NCBI GenBank assembly: GCA_031292385.1
Contig: JARLHE010000060.1
Location: forward strand, 124,001 to 188,000
DNA: 64,000 nucleotides
Source: Oligoflexia bacterium
GTDB lineage: Bacteria; Bdellovibrionota; UBA1018
Direction of reading: 5' to 3'
Under the pieces are notes generated by a model. The model made no database searches. It was not told the DNA's origin and saw only the letters and a list, made by a program, of their open reading frames with translations. Of the stretch, positions 16,776-25,034 are shown one piece after another (the first letter of the stretch is position 1; every line of letters begins with the position of its first letter). A program made the translations under genes and the position numbers.

Positions 16776-17192
16776 ATGCCTCATTTGAATTGGAGATCAT
16801 CCACTCTAGACAAAAAGGTCGTTCCCCAAACGAGCGAATACGGGGGCGATCGCGATTTCACGCTGGAGCTCGTGCTGGATCGCGAGGCTCATCGTGAGCT
16901 CGCGCTGGAGCTGGCCGAAGTCTTGGTGCCCGGGGGCGGCGAGCTTCGATTGGATTTGCCCGACGAGTGGCGGATTTTCTGGAAGCTTCGGGACGATGAA
17001 AGCCGCCTTTTGATCGCCTATCCCCAGGAATCGGAATGGGTGGCGACCGTCGCTCTCGAGCTTGAGCACGGCCGGCGCTTTCTGGCGGCTTTGGAAGCTT
17101 TGGTGCCCGGTTCGGACGAGCCTTTGATGATCGGGCGGCTCGGGAGCGTGGGGCAGGTCAGTAATGTCGAAGTTTTGATCTCAGTGCGGTGA
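16776..17192 (+). CDS. Hypothetical cytoplasmic protein
   Basis: A 138-residue protein beginning MPHLNWRSSTLDKK at ATG 16776; the frame is open further upstream but would run into yhhQ. It is acidic and leucine-rich, alternating short strands and helices (FTLELVLDREAHRELALEL, GELRLDLPDEWRIFWKL), with no signal peptide, membrane segment or known motif. It is separated by 3 nt from the permease gene that follows, so it is probably the first gene of an operon with the ABC importer and greB. Function unknown. Confidence 0.65.
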   Translation: MPHLNWRSSTLDKKVVPQTSEYGGDRDFTLELVLDREAHRELALELAEVLVPGGGELRLDLPDEWRIFWKLRDDESRLLIAYPQESEWVATVALELEHGRRFLAALEALVPGSDEPLMIGRLGSVGQVSNVEVLISVR

Positions 17193-17195
17193 TTC

Positions 17196-18986
17196 ATGCA
17201 GCGAACGGTGTTTATTCGAAAATTTTCCGCTATTCCGGATGCGATTATCTTGATGCTTTTCGCCACGCTGATCTACGGCCTGGTGCGAATCGGCCATGAG
17301 TACCGCTCGGATTTCCATAGCGTCACTAAAATCGATCTCTCGATCTGGGCTCTGCCGACTTATACATTGCTTTCCGCCATCCGGGGGATCACGGCGTACG
17401 TCCTGTCGCTGATCTTCACTCTCATCGTCGGATACGCCGCCGCGCGCTCAGCCAAGGCAGAGCGGGTGATCATCCCGACGCTCGATATTCTTCAGTCCAT
17501 TCCGGTCCTGGGTTTTTTGCCGGGATTGGTTTTGGGGCTCGTGGCGCTTTTTCCTCGAACCAATACCGGCCTTGAGCTCGCCGCGATCATCATGATTTTC
17601 ACCGGCCAGGTTTGGAACATGACTTTCAGCTATTACGCTTCGCTGAAATCGATCCCGAGCGATTTCATGGAGGCGTCGACCGTCATCGGCTTGAATTGGT
17701 ACCAGCGCTTGGTCAAGCTTGAGCTTCCTTTCTCCGCGGTGAACCTCGCCTGGAACAGCTTGATGTCCATGGCGGGCGGCTGGTTTTTCTTGAGCGCTTG
17801 CGAGGCGTTCACTTTGGGGGACCACGATTACCGCCTGCCCGGCATCGGATCTTATATGGCGATCGCCGTGGCTGAAGGCAACCGGCGGGCGATGATCGCG
17901 GGAATCATCGCCATGGTCTTGTTGATCGTCATCATGGATTTCGCGATCTGGAGGCCGCTCCTGACGTGGGTCCAGCGCTTCCGCTTGGAGGATGTGCCCG
18001 GCGTTGCGCCCGAAGAGCCGCTCATGGGTTTGTTCATCCGCGAATCCCGGCTTTTGCGATGGGTGAAATTGATTTATCGCCGCTATCGCTTCGAGCAGCG
18101 CGAGCATGCGGCGGTCCATTCGGGTAGCCAAGGTCAAGGGAGCGAAGCGCTCCAGCCGGTTTCTTTGCAAGACCCGGTCACCGCCTCTGGCGATACGATA
18201 AAATTGTCTCTGCAGCGCAAATGGCATTTTTCGCCGGGCGCGCTCCGCGCGATCAATTTTCTGTTGACCTGGGGATCGGTCGTGCTGGCCCTCTATGGCG
18301 GCTGGCGCTTGTTTCAGATGATCGCCGAGCTATCCTGGGGCGTGTGGGTGGTTTTGATCCGAAACGCGTTTTGGAGTTTCATGCGCGTTCTGGTTTCGCT
18401 CTTTCTGAGCACGCTTTGGGCCGTGCCGGCTGGCATCTGGATCGGCACGAACTCCCGCCGGCTCCGCATCGCCCAACCGATCATTCAGGTGCTGGCTTCA
18501 TTTCCCGCGCCGATGCTCTATCCGTTGGGTCTTGCGCTTCTCTTCGCTTTGGGGATTAACTTCGACTGGGGCTCGATGTTTTTGCTCATGCTCGGCACCC
18601 AATGGTACGTGCTTTTCAACGTGCTGGCCGGCGCTTTGCGCGTTCCCCAAGAGCTGACTTACGCGACCGCGCTGATGGATACTTCCACTTGGGATCGCTG
18701 GTGGACGCTTTATATTCCGAGCGTCTTTCCGGCCCTGGTGACCGGTTGGGTGACCGCGGCCGGCGGCGCTTGGAACGCGACGATTTTGGCGGAATTTATC
18801 TTGTATCGCGGCAGCTATCTGCAGACGAGCGGCTTGGGGGCCACGATCAGCATGGCGGCGGCGAGCCAGAATATGCCGGTCCTCGCGGCCAGCCTTTCGT
18901 TGATGGTGGTGATCGTCATCCTTTTGAATCGCACCGTCTGGTCGCGGATCTACGGGTTGGCCAGCACCCGCTATAGAATGGATTAA
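17196..18986 (+). CDS. Duplicated-permease ABC transporter membrane protein
   Basis: A 596-residue protein made of two fused binding-protein-dependent permease domains, about residues 1-270 and 345-590. Each carries an EAA-like loop (EASTVIGLNWYQRLVKLELP in the first; a similar region with ALMDTSTWDRWWTLYIPSVF in the second). The type corresponds to the anion importer group with a duplicated permease (related to NrtB/SsuC/TauC). It is paired with the ATPase 3 nt downstream. No periplasmic binding protein is encoded beside it, so the substrate, perhaps nitrate, sulfonate or another anion, remains open. Confidence 0.88.
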   Translation: MQRTVFIRKFSAIPDAIILMLFATLIYGLVRIGHEYRSDFHSVTKIDLSIWALPTYTLLSAIRGITAYVLSLIFTLIVGYAAARSAKAERVIIPTLDILQSIPVLGFLPGLVLGLVALFPRTNTGLELAAIIMIFTGQVWNMTFSYYASLKSIPSDFMEASTVIGLNWYQRLVKLELPFSAVNLAWNSLMSMAGGWFFLSACEAFTLGDHDYRLPGIGSYMAIAVAEGNRRAMIAGIIAMVLLIVIMDFAIWRPLLTWVQRFRLEDVPGVAPEEPLMGLFIRESRLLRWVKLIYRRYRFEQREHAAVHSGSQGQGSEALQPVSLQDPVTASGDTIKLSLQRKWHFSPGALRAINFLLTWGSVVLALYGGWRLFQMIAELSWGVWVVLIRNAFWSFMRVLVSLFLSTLWAVPAGIWIGTNSRRLRIAQPIIQVLASFPAPMLYPLGLALLFALGINFDWGSMFLLMLGTQWYVLFNVLAGALRVPQELTYATALMDTSTWDRWWTLYIPSVFPALVTGWVTAAGGAWNATILAEFILYRGSYLQTSGLGATISMAAASQNMPVLAASLSLMVVIVILLNRTVWSRIYGLASTRYRMD

Positions 18987-18989
18987 TTT

Positions 18990-20321
18990 ATGCGAACTCC
19001 TTTGATTCAACTGAAGCAAGTCATGAAGTCTTTCACTCTCGAGTCCGGCAACGAGGTGAAGGTCCTAGATAACGTCAATTTTTCGGTCTACGACGACGAG
19101 TTCGTCGCGCTGCTGGGGCCTTCGGGGTCGGGAAAATCGACCTGTCTCCGCATCATGGCGGGGCTTACTCCCGCCACGAGCGGCGAGGTGCTCTCGCGCG
19201 AAAAGCCGATCGAAGGCATTAATCTGGATGTCGCGCTCGTCTTTCAGTCTTTCGCGCTCTTCCCATGGGAAACGGTTTATACCAACATCGCGCTCGCCTT
19301 GAAGCCGATGCGTCTTCCCCAGGGCGAAATCAAGGTCAGGGTCAAAAAGGCGATCGACCTCGTGGGTCTCGAGGGGTTCGAAGAAGCCTATCCCCGTGAA
19401 TTATCCGGCGGCATGAAACAGCGCGTGGGGGTGGCGCGCGCCATCGTCATGGATCGTCCGGTTTTGTTTCTCGACGAACCGTTTTCGGCGCTCGATGTTT
19501 TGACCGCCGACACCCTGCGCACGGAAATGGTGAAAATCTTTCTCGACAAGAAAACCGCCACGCGTTCGATGCTGATGGTGACCCATAACATCAATGAGGC
19601 CGTCTTCATGGCCAAGCGGATTTTGGTGATGGGCATCAATCCCGGCCATATTCGCCGCGAAATCGTCAATGATCTTCCATATCCGCGGGATGACCAATCG
19701 CCCGCGTTCCGCCGCATGGTGCAGCAGATCCACGCGATGATCACCGAGGCGATGATTCCGGATGCCCCCGGCGCGCACGAAACGCCGAGCCCGACCTCTT
19801 CGGCGTTGCCCCGCCCGCCGATCAAGGAGCCGCCGCTCGAGTCGCTTCCGAACGTGCAGATCGTGGAGATGATCGGTTTGCTCGAGGCTATCGGCGACCG
19901 CGGCGGCACCGCCGATATTTTCGAGCTCGGGCAAGCCACGGGCAAAGAATACGGACGCATCCTGTATCTCGTGAAAGCAGCCGAATTGCTGGATTTGGTG
20001 GACACGCCCAAGCAGATGGTCCAGCTCACCGATCTGGGGCGCCATTTCTTCGATGGGGATATCAACGTGCGCAAGCGCATGCTGCACGAGCTTTTCGGAG
20101 CGCTGCGGATCGTGCAGATGACGACTAACCTGTTGCGCACGGACGAGCATTTGCGTGTCCCGGTCGAGGCGCTCACTGAACGGGTCGCCGAATGGCTGCC
20201 GAACGAAAACCCCGACGCGATCGTGGAAGCGCTCGTTTCCTGGGGGCGATTCGCCGAATATTTCGGTTATAACGACGATACCAAAGAGGTCTATTTGGAC
20301 GTCGGCCAAGAAACTACCTGA
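18990..20321 (+). CDS. Anion ABC transporter ATPase with C-terminal AAA-associated domain
   Basis: A 443-residue ATPase with Walker A GPSGSGKS at 43-50, Q-loop VFQSFALFPWETV, signature LSGGMKQRVGVARAI and Walker B LFLDEPFSALD, matching the nitrate/sulfonate/taurine importer class. After a Pro-rich linker (about 255-285), residues 290-443 form the extra domain found in the AAA-associated C-terminal family (opening VQIVEMIGLLEAIGDRGG), a winged-helix-like unit thought to be regulatory. Its stop overlaps the greB start by 1 nt (TGATG). It powers the permease upstream. Confidence 0.9.
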   Translation: MRTPLIQLKQVMKSFTLESGNEVKVLDNVNFSVYDDEFVALLGPSGSGKSTCLRIMAGLTPATSGEVLSREKPIEGINLDVALVFQSFALFPWETVYTNIALALKPMRLPQGEIKVRVKKAIDLVGLEGFEEAYPRELSGGMKQRVGVARAIVMDRPVLFLDEPFSALDVLTADTLRTEMVKIFLDKKTATRSMLMVTHNINEAVFMAKRILVMGINPGHIRREIVNDLPYPRDDQSPAFRRMVQQIHAMITEAMIPDAPGAHETPSPTSSALPRPPIKEPPLESLPNVQIVEMIGLLEAIGDRGGTADIFELGQATGKEYGRILYLVKAAELLDLVDTPKQMVQLTDLGRHFFDGDINVRKRMLHELFGALRIVQMTTNLLRTDEHLRVPVEALTERVAEWLPNENPDAIVEALVSWGRFAEYFGYNDDTKEVYLDVGQETT

Positions 20322-20884
20322 TGTCCAAAGCATTCACCAAAGAATCCGACGAGTCGGATGATGACGATCTTCCTGGTGGCTCGGACGAGCTCGCGAAGCT
20401 GCCGAATCGCCGCAACTACATGACGCCATCGTGCGCGGCCCGCATGCGCGCGGAGCTGAAGCAAATCCTGACGGTGGATCGGCCCGAGCTGACGAAGGTC
20501 GTCGCGTGGGCGGCCTCCAACGGCGATCGCTCCGAGAACGCCGATTACACCTACGGCAAGCGCAAGCTGCGAGAGATGGATCGGCGTATTCGCTTTCTGC
20601 AGAAGCGTCTCGAGGCGGCCGAGATCATCGACCCGGCCCTGCAGAAATCCGACCGCGTCCTGTTCGGGGCGACGGTCGAGATTTCAAACGAGTCGGGAGA
20701 CCGAAAAACCTATCGTATTGTCGGCATCGATGAAACCGATGTGCGCCGTGGGCATGTGAGTTGGATTTCTCCTATCGGCTCGGCGCTTCTCAATCACAAG
20801 GCCGGTGAGGCGGTGACCCTTCGGGTACCGAACGGAGAGGAAGAGCTTGAGATTATCTCCGTTCGATACGAGGCGTTTGAGTGA
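20321..20884 (+). CDS. greB: Transcription elongation factor GreB
   Basis: A 187-residue Gre factor. It starts MSKAFTKESDESD as GreB proteins do, then has the N-terminal coiled coil (NRRNYMTPS to KRLEAAEIID) with the acidic tip region NGDRSENADYTYGKRK, and a C-terminal FKBP-like domain (GATVEISN, SWISPIGSALLNHKAGE). It stimulates RNA cleavage by backtracked RNA polymerase. It is translationally coupled to the ABC ATPase, an odd pairing with no evident functional link. Confidence 0.95.
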   Translation: MSKAFTKESDESDDDDLPGGSDELAKLPNRRNYMTPSCAARMRAELKQILTVDRPELTKVVAWAASNGDRSENADYTYGKRKLREMDRRIRFLQKRLEAAEIIDPALQKSDRVLFGATVEISNESGDRKTYRIVGIDETDVRRGHVSWISPIGSALLNHKAGEAVTLRVPNGEEELEIISVRYEAFE

Positions 20885-20889
20885 GGATT

Positions 20890-21366
20890 TTAAGGTCCCT
20901 TCGGAGTATAGGCTCCGATGCCGCCGTAGGTTCCCGCGGTACCGGGTGAGCCCATTGTATTCGTGCCCGGGCCCGGATTGGGTCCACCGACGGTTCGACC
21001 GGTCGTGGGATTGGTGGCCTGATTTGCGCCCCCCGCAATTCCGGCCGCTCCATTTGTCCCAGCTGACGATGTGTCGCCCGTAATGGTCGAGGTGTTCGGT
21101 GTGTTCGGTGTGAGGGACTGATTGGTTCCTCCGGCGATCCCCGGCTGCTGGTTAGTTCCCTGATTCGGGTAATTGCTTCCATAGGGCTGGAGATTGTTTT
21201 GCGCGTTCTGGCCGGTATTGGTGCCTGGCGTGCCCATGCTGGAATTCATATCCCCCGAAAATCCCGGACAACCCATCGTGCCGGATGCGCACATCGGATA
21301 CGTCGTGAGCTGCGCCCAGGCGCCCGCACTCATTAAGCTGACGATCATGATGACTTTGGTTTTCAT
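20890..21366 (-). CDS. Secreted low-complexity Gly/Asn/Thr/Pro-rich protein
   Basis: A 158-residue protein with a short signal peptide (KTKVIMIVSLMSAGAWAQ). The mature part has two cysteines near the start (YPMCASGTMGCPG), then is dominated by G, N, T, P and Q in loose repeats such as GIAGGTNQ and GIAGGANQATNP. This is a disordered, surface or matrix-like composition. It is convergent with greB and divergent from hemH. No family recognised. Confidence 0.65.
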   Translation of the reverse strand: MKTKVIMIVSLMSAGAWAQLTTYPMCASGTMGCPGFSGDMNSSMGTPGTNTGQNAQNNLQPYGSNYPNQGTNQQPGIAGGTNQSLTPNTPNTSTITGDTSSAGTNGAAGIAGGANQATNPTTGRTVGGPNPGPGTNTMGSPGTAGTYGGIGAYTPKGP

Positions 21367-21422
21367 AGATTATTGCTTTGAGGTGCAAACGATGTTCCGA
21401 TGGTGTTATCTGGAATCCGAAT

Positions 21423-22478
21423 ATGAGCGTTAAAGGCGTATTTTTACTGAATTTGGGAACGCCCGACGGGGCCGGGCCCAATCGCGGCTTCGGTCAAGGA
21501 CCGACGACGAAAGAAGTTCGCCGCTATCTGCGCGAGTTTCTCATGGATCCTTACGTGGTCGATATTCCGGCGATCGCCCGTTGGTTGCTCGTGCATGCGG
21601 TCATTTTGCCACGCAGGCCGGCGCGGTCGGCCGAAGCGTACCGCAAAATCTGGACTCAGCGAGGCTCGCCGCTTTTGGTGCACCTGGATGACTTGGTCGC
21701 CGGAGTTTCCGCCCGTCTGGGCGCAGGCTACAAGGTCGTCGGCGGAATGCGCTATGGAAACCCGTCGATCGAGAAAGCCTTTCAGGAGCTGAAAACAGCC
21801 GGCGTCGAAGAGGTGAGGGTAATCCCGCTGTATCCCCAGTATTCGCTGGCGGCGACCGAATCCTCCATCGAGGAATGCAGGCGAGTGGTTCGGAAAATCG
21901 CGCCGGCGCTGAAGCTCAGCTTTCAGCCGCCCTTCTACGGCGAATCAGTTTTTCTCGACGCATTTGCCGCCGTCGCCCGTAAGAGCATGGAAGACGGTCA
22001 CGATCATCTGATTTTCAGCTTTCACGGCTTGCCCGAGCGTCAGGTGAAAAAAACCGATCCAACGGGCCGGCATTGTCTGGCGAGCGAGAAATGCTGCGAT
22101 CAAATGACCAAGGCCAACGTCAATTGTTACCGCGCGCAATGCTTTGCCACTGCCCGCGGCCTGGCTTCGCGCTTGGGGGTTTCGGAAGATTCTTATTCGA
22201 TCGGCTTTCAATCGCGACTTGGGGTGACGCCGTGGATTCGCCCGTATACCGATCATCTTTATGCGGAGCTTGCCGCTCGCGGGCATAAACGGGTCGTTGT
22301 GATGTGCCCGGCTTTCGTCGCCGATTGCTTGGAAACGCTCGAAGAAGTGGCCATTCGAGGCAATGAGCAGTTTCGAAGCTTGGGCGGCGAATGGCTGCGT
22401 TTGATTCCCTCTTTGAATTCGGCCCCGGAATGGGTTGATGCCGTGGCTCATCTGGTTCAGGCAGAGGTTCAGTCATGA
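21423..22478 (+). CDS. hemH: Ferrochelatase
   Basis: A 351-residue enzyme that inserts Fe2+ into protoporphyrin IX to make haem. The ATG at 21423 gives the normal start MSVKGVFLLNLGTPDG; the frame also opens at 21378. The catalytic histidine is H201 in IFSFHGLPE. Five cysteines follow closely (C218, C224, C225, C235, C240), an internal cluster like that of ferrochelatases known to bind a [2Fe-2S] centre, so this enzyme may carry one. The stop overlaps the next gene by 4 nt. Confidence 0.94.
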   Translation: MSVKGVFLLNLGTPDGAGPNRGFGQGPTTKEVRRYLREFLMDPYVVDIPAIARWLLVHAVILPRRPARSAEAYRKIWTQRGSPLLVHLDDLVAGVSARLGAGYKVVGGMRYGNPSIEKAFQELKTAGVEEVRVIPLYPQYSLAATESSIEECRRVVRKIAPALKLSFQPPFYGESVFLDAFAAVARKSMEDGHDHLIFSFHGLPERQVKKTDPTGRHCLASEKCCDQMTKANVNCYRAQCFATARGLASRLGVSEDSYSIGFQSRLGVTPWIRPYTDHLYAELAARGHKRVVVMCPAFVADCLETLEEVAIRGNEQFRSLGGEWLRLIPSLNSAPEWVDAVAHLVQAEVQS

Positions 22479-22852
22479 ATCGATCACCGGTGAAGGTTCT
22501 GATCGTCGAAGACGTGGATGTGATGGCGCATCTGGTTCAGCTGGTCGTTCAGGAGATTGATGGTTTTGTGGTCACCGGGATGGCTCGGAATGGGGCCGAG
22601 GCCCGGCTTGAGCTGACTCGCCGGTTTCCGGATTTAGTGCTTTTGGATGAAGTCTTGCCGGGGGAGTCGAGCTTGGACCTTTTGGAGGAGCTGCGGTCCC
22701 TCAAGGTTCCTGTCATTCTTTTGACGAGCATGCGGGATCGGACGGAGCCGCTTCCGGAGGGGGCGCTTGCCCGAATGCTGAAACCGACCTGGAAAACCCT
22801 GAAGGACGACAAAATCCGAATCGCCGATGTCTTATCTCTCTTTCACGCTTGA
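22475..22852 (+). CDS. Stand-alone response-regulator receiver domain
   Basis: A 125-residue CheY-like protein: acidic pair E12-D13 in VLIVEDVDV, phosphoacceptor D58 in LVLLDEVLPGE, T84 in ILLTS and K103 in MLKPTW. There is no output domain, so it signals through a partner. ATGA overlap with hemH suggests coupled translation. No histidine kinase gene is near. Confidence 0.88.
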   Translation: MNRSPVKVLIVEDVDVMAHLVQLVVQEIDGFVVTGMARNGAEARLELTRRFPDLVLLDEVLPGESSLDLLEELRSLKVPVILLTSMRDRTEPLPEGALARMLKPTWKTLKDDKIRIADVLSLFHA

Positions 22853-22920
22853 CGGCGCTGATCAGGATTGATAACCACTGGACCCATTCTCGAGAATTGA
22901 AGAAAGGATCTAGTTTTCAT

Positions 22921-23166
22921 ATGGCCGTTACCATTCGCCTTTCCCGTCAAGGCGCTAAAAAGAATCCGCAATATTTGATCGTCGCCGTGGACTCCGCTAA
23001 GAAGCGTGATGGCGCCTATTTGGAAAACCTGGGGCACTACTACCCAAAAGCTAAGACCGCCGCTGAAAAAGTGAAAGTCAATGCCGCCGCCGTTAAGGCA
23101 TGGCGCGACCGTGGCGCTCAGGTTTCACAAACGGTTGGACAACTCCTCAAAAGCCTTGCAGAATAA
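22921..23166 (+). CDS. rpsP: 30S ribosomal protein S16
   Basis: An 81-residue protein, starting MAVTIRLSRQGAKKNPQYLI at ATG 22921 with AAAGGA upstream; the open frame reaches 22849 but the conserved N-terminus fixes the start. LENLGHYYPKA is a further S16 feature. First gene of the translation cluster that runs to yraN. Confidence 0.96.
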   Translation: MAVTIRLSRQGAKKNPQYLIVAVDSAKKRDGAYLENLGHYYPKAKTAAEKVKVNAAAVKAWRDRGAQVSQTVGQLLKSLAE

Positions 23167-23168
23167 TA

Positions 23169-23238
23169 CTTGTTCGCTTTTATAAGCGAGCAAGTGGTTA
23201 TTTCTGCCCTGGGCTTGTCTTCGTTCAAGCCCCTAGGG
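23169..23238 (+). promoter_or_regulatory. Two stem-loops between rpsP and khpA
   Basis: The first hairpin pairs 23169-23179 with 23184-23194 (11 bp, one G-U, TTAT loop). The second pairs 23211-23217 with 23226-23232, extended by CCCT/AGGG. No U-run follows either, so they look more like processing or partial-termination structures than a full terminator. They precede the khpA ribosome site GAGGGAG. Confidence 0.55.
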
Positions 23239-23259
23239 CCTTAGAGGGAGACCAAGCCG

Positions 23260-23529
23260 ATGTCGCAACCTGCCGGTAGTGATCAAAAGCTGAGTGAGCT
23301 CGGTAAGATGATCGAGCATATGGCCCGCATGTTGGTGGATTTTCCTGATCAAGTTGAGATCAACGAAATCGCGGGTGAGAACACGACGGTTATCGAGCTC
23401 AAAGTTGCCAAAGAAGATCTTGGAAAGATCATCGGCAAACAGGGCAGGACAGCGCGAGCGGTGAGGACGGTTTTAAATGGAGCCTCGACCAAACTTAGAA
23501 AGCGGACTGTCCTCGAAATCATCGAGTAA
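23260..23529 (+). CDS. khpA: KH-domain RNA-binding protein KhpA
   Basis: An 89-residue single KH domain with the GxxG loop IIGKQGRT and the end LRKRTVLEII, as in KhpA/YlqC proteins, which bind RNA and often act with KhpB. It lies in the usual place between rpsP and the tRNA methyltransferase genes. A strong GAGGGAG ribosome site precedes the ATG. Its 3' end overlaps the start of trmD by 53 nt in another frame. Confidence 0.92.
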   Translation: MSQPAGSDQKLSELGKMIEHMARMLVDFPDQVEINEIAGENTTVIELKVAKEDLGKIIGKQGRTARAVRTVLNGASTKLRKRTVLEIIE

Positions 23530-24238
23530 ACGGTTAGGTTTTTATTTCCTGACCCTTTTCCCTGAAATGATCCAGCCCGCATTAGGGGCTAGTCTCCTTG
23601 CCAAGGCCCAGCACAAGGGCCTCGCATCCTTCGAAACCATTCAAATTCGTGATTTCGCCCGTGACCGGCATCGTACCGTGGATGATACCCCTTACGGCGG
23701 CGGCGCGGGAATGTTGCTCAAGGTCGATGTTTTGTATGATGCGTGGAAATTCGCGCATGATCGGGCCGTGGCTGAAGTCGGGGGCGACGCGAACCAGGTT
23801 TTGACCGTTTTGCTTTCGCCTCAGGGGCCGTGCTTGGATCAATCCATGGCTCGTGAGCTCAGTCAGGGCTTCTCCCGTCTCATTCTGGTCTGTGGCCATT
23901 ACGAAGGGGTGGATGAGCGTTTTATCGAGCTTTGCGTCGATCGTGAGCTCTCCATTGGCGATTATGTCCTGACGGGGGGAGAGCTTCCGGCCTTGGTGGT
24001 TGCCGATGTCGTGACCCGGCTCATTCCCGGCGTGGTCGGAAACGAACAGTCCGTGAGCGGCGATAGCCTTGAAAACAATATGCTCAAGTATCCGCAATAC
24101 ACGCGCCCCAAGGAGTTCATGGGTCTTGCTGTCCCTCAGGTCCTGACCGAGGGCGATCACGGGGCGATAGCAGGCTGGCGGGAGCATCATTCTCGGCAGA
24201 GAACAGGGCGGAAACGTCCTGATTTGCTGAAGAAATAA
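23477..24238 (+). CDS. trmD: tRNA (guanine37-N1)-methyltransferase
   Basis: A SPOUT enzyme of up to 253 residues that methylates G37 of tRNA. Conserved parts are FYFLTLFPEM near the N-terminus, DDTPYGGGAGML, the knot segments LVCGHYEGVDERF and SIGDYVLTGGELPAL. The family usually starts just before LTLFPEM, but no ATG, GTG or TTG exists between 23477 and that point. Start at 23477, inside khpA, therefore adds about 20 residues and implies coupling. The usual rimM gene is absent between khpA and trmD. Confidence 0.95.
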   Translation: MEPRPNLESGLSSKSSSKRLGFYFLTLFPEMIQPALGASLLAKAQHKGLASFETIQIRDFARDRHRTVDDTPYGGGAGMLLKVDVLYDAWKFAHDRAVAEVGGDANQVLTVLLSPQGPCLDQSMARELSQGFSRLILVCGHYEGVDERFIELCVDRELSIGDYVLTGGELPALVVADVVTRLIPGVVGNEQSVSGDSLENNMLKYPQYTRPKEFMGLAVPQVLTEGDHGAIAGWREHHSRQRTGRKRPDLLKK

Positions 24239-24239
24239 T

Positions 24240-24288
24240 TCGCCGGACAAAGCCTAACTTGATCCGGCGTTCGAGGGATGCTACACCC
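24240..24288 (+). promoter_or_regulatory. Two hairpins before the SPOUT methyltransferase gene
   Basis: CGCCGGA and TCCGGCG (7 bp) bracket a 15-nt loop directly after the trmD stop, and GAGGG/CCCTC forms a second small hairpin. They overlap the alternative TTG start at 24259. There is no U-tract. Confidence 0.45.
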
Positions 24289-24297
24289 TCTCCACTC

Positions 24298-24924
24298 GTG
24301 TCTGATCCAGTGCAGAGCTTTACGCCTCCTCTTGTTCCCGCTTACGTGGTGCTTTTGCACACGCCGGTAACGAATCGAAACGGAAAGCTCGTCACGACTT
24401 CGGTCACCAATATGGACATTCACGATATCGCGCGCTCCTGTCGGACGTTCGGTATCAAGAAGTACTTTTTGGTGACGCCGATTGAAGATCAGCATGAGCT
24501 CGTCGAGCGGATCTTGGCGCACTGGCGCACGGATCATTCGCGTGAATATCATCCGGATCGCGTTGAAGCGGTTTCGCTGATCCGGATGGCGCGGAATTTC
24601 GACGAGGTTAAAACCGCTATAGCGGCCGAAAACGAAGGTCAGCATCCCGAAGTGGTGCTGACTGAGGCGAGGCCGCTTCCGAACACGATCAGCTATGCGG
24701 CTTACCGCAAAGAATTGATCGACCGAGGCCCGAAATCGAAACCGATCGCGATCGTTTTCGGAACGGGCTGGGGAGTGTCGGACGTTTTTCATCCCGAGGT
24801 ACACCGGATTCTGGCCCCGGTGTACGGGCCGAAAGACGATATCGAGAGAGGTTATAAGAGCTATAACCATCTCTCAGTTCGATCGGCGGTCGCGATTATT
24901 CTCGATCGGCTTTTCGGACAGTAA
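24298..24924 (+). CDS. SPOUT-superfamily RNA methyltransferase (TM1570-like)
   Basis: About 208 residues, SAM-dependent RNA methyltransferase of the PF09936 type known from Thermotoga TM1570. Features are AYVVLLHTPVTNRNG, TNMDIHDIARSCRTFGI near the N-terminus and VFGTGWGVSDVF in the cofactor-binding knot. Position between trmD and rplS is the recurring context for this family. GTG at 24298 gives a tidy N-terminus; TTG at 24259 would add 13 residues overlapping a hairpin. The RNA substrate is not known. Confidence 0.85.
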   Translation: MSDPVQSFTPPLVPAYVVLLHTPVTNRNGKLVTTSVTNMDIHDIARSCRTFGIKKYFLVTPIEDQHELVERILAHWRTDHSREYHPDRVEAVSLIRMARNFDEVKTAIAAENEGQHPEVVLTEARPLPNTISYAAYRKELIDRGPKSKPIAIVFGTGWGVSDVFHPEVHRILAPVYGPKDDIERGYKSYNHLSVRSAVAIILDRLFGQ

Positions 24925-24927
24925 CCG

Positions 24928-24973
24928 GTTTTCGCGCATGGGTGAACCCGTGAGTGGACCCATAAGTGAAAAC
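24928..24973 (+). promoter_or_regulatory. Nested stem-loop leader upstream of rplS
   Basis: GTTTTC (24928-24933) pairs with GAAAAC (24968-24973), and ATGGGT (24938-24943) with ACCCAT (24958-24963), separated by a symmetric 4x4 internal loop, giving a long hairpin about 60 nt before the L19 start. The structure is followed by ACAAA/TTTGT, a further small stem. A role in L19 autoregulation or mRNA processing is a guess. Confidence 0.5.
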
Positions 24974-25034
24974 GACAAAAGGCCGGCGTTTGTAAAATGT
25001 TTTTAAGATGTGTTTAGATAAGTGAGAGTTTTTT

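Noticed and set aside
16728..16790. PreQ1 riboswitch before the queuosine-precursor transporter
   Set aside because: No preQ1-I or preQ1-II motif could be found in the short leader.
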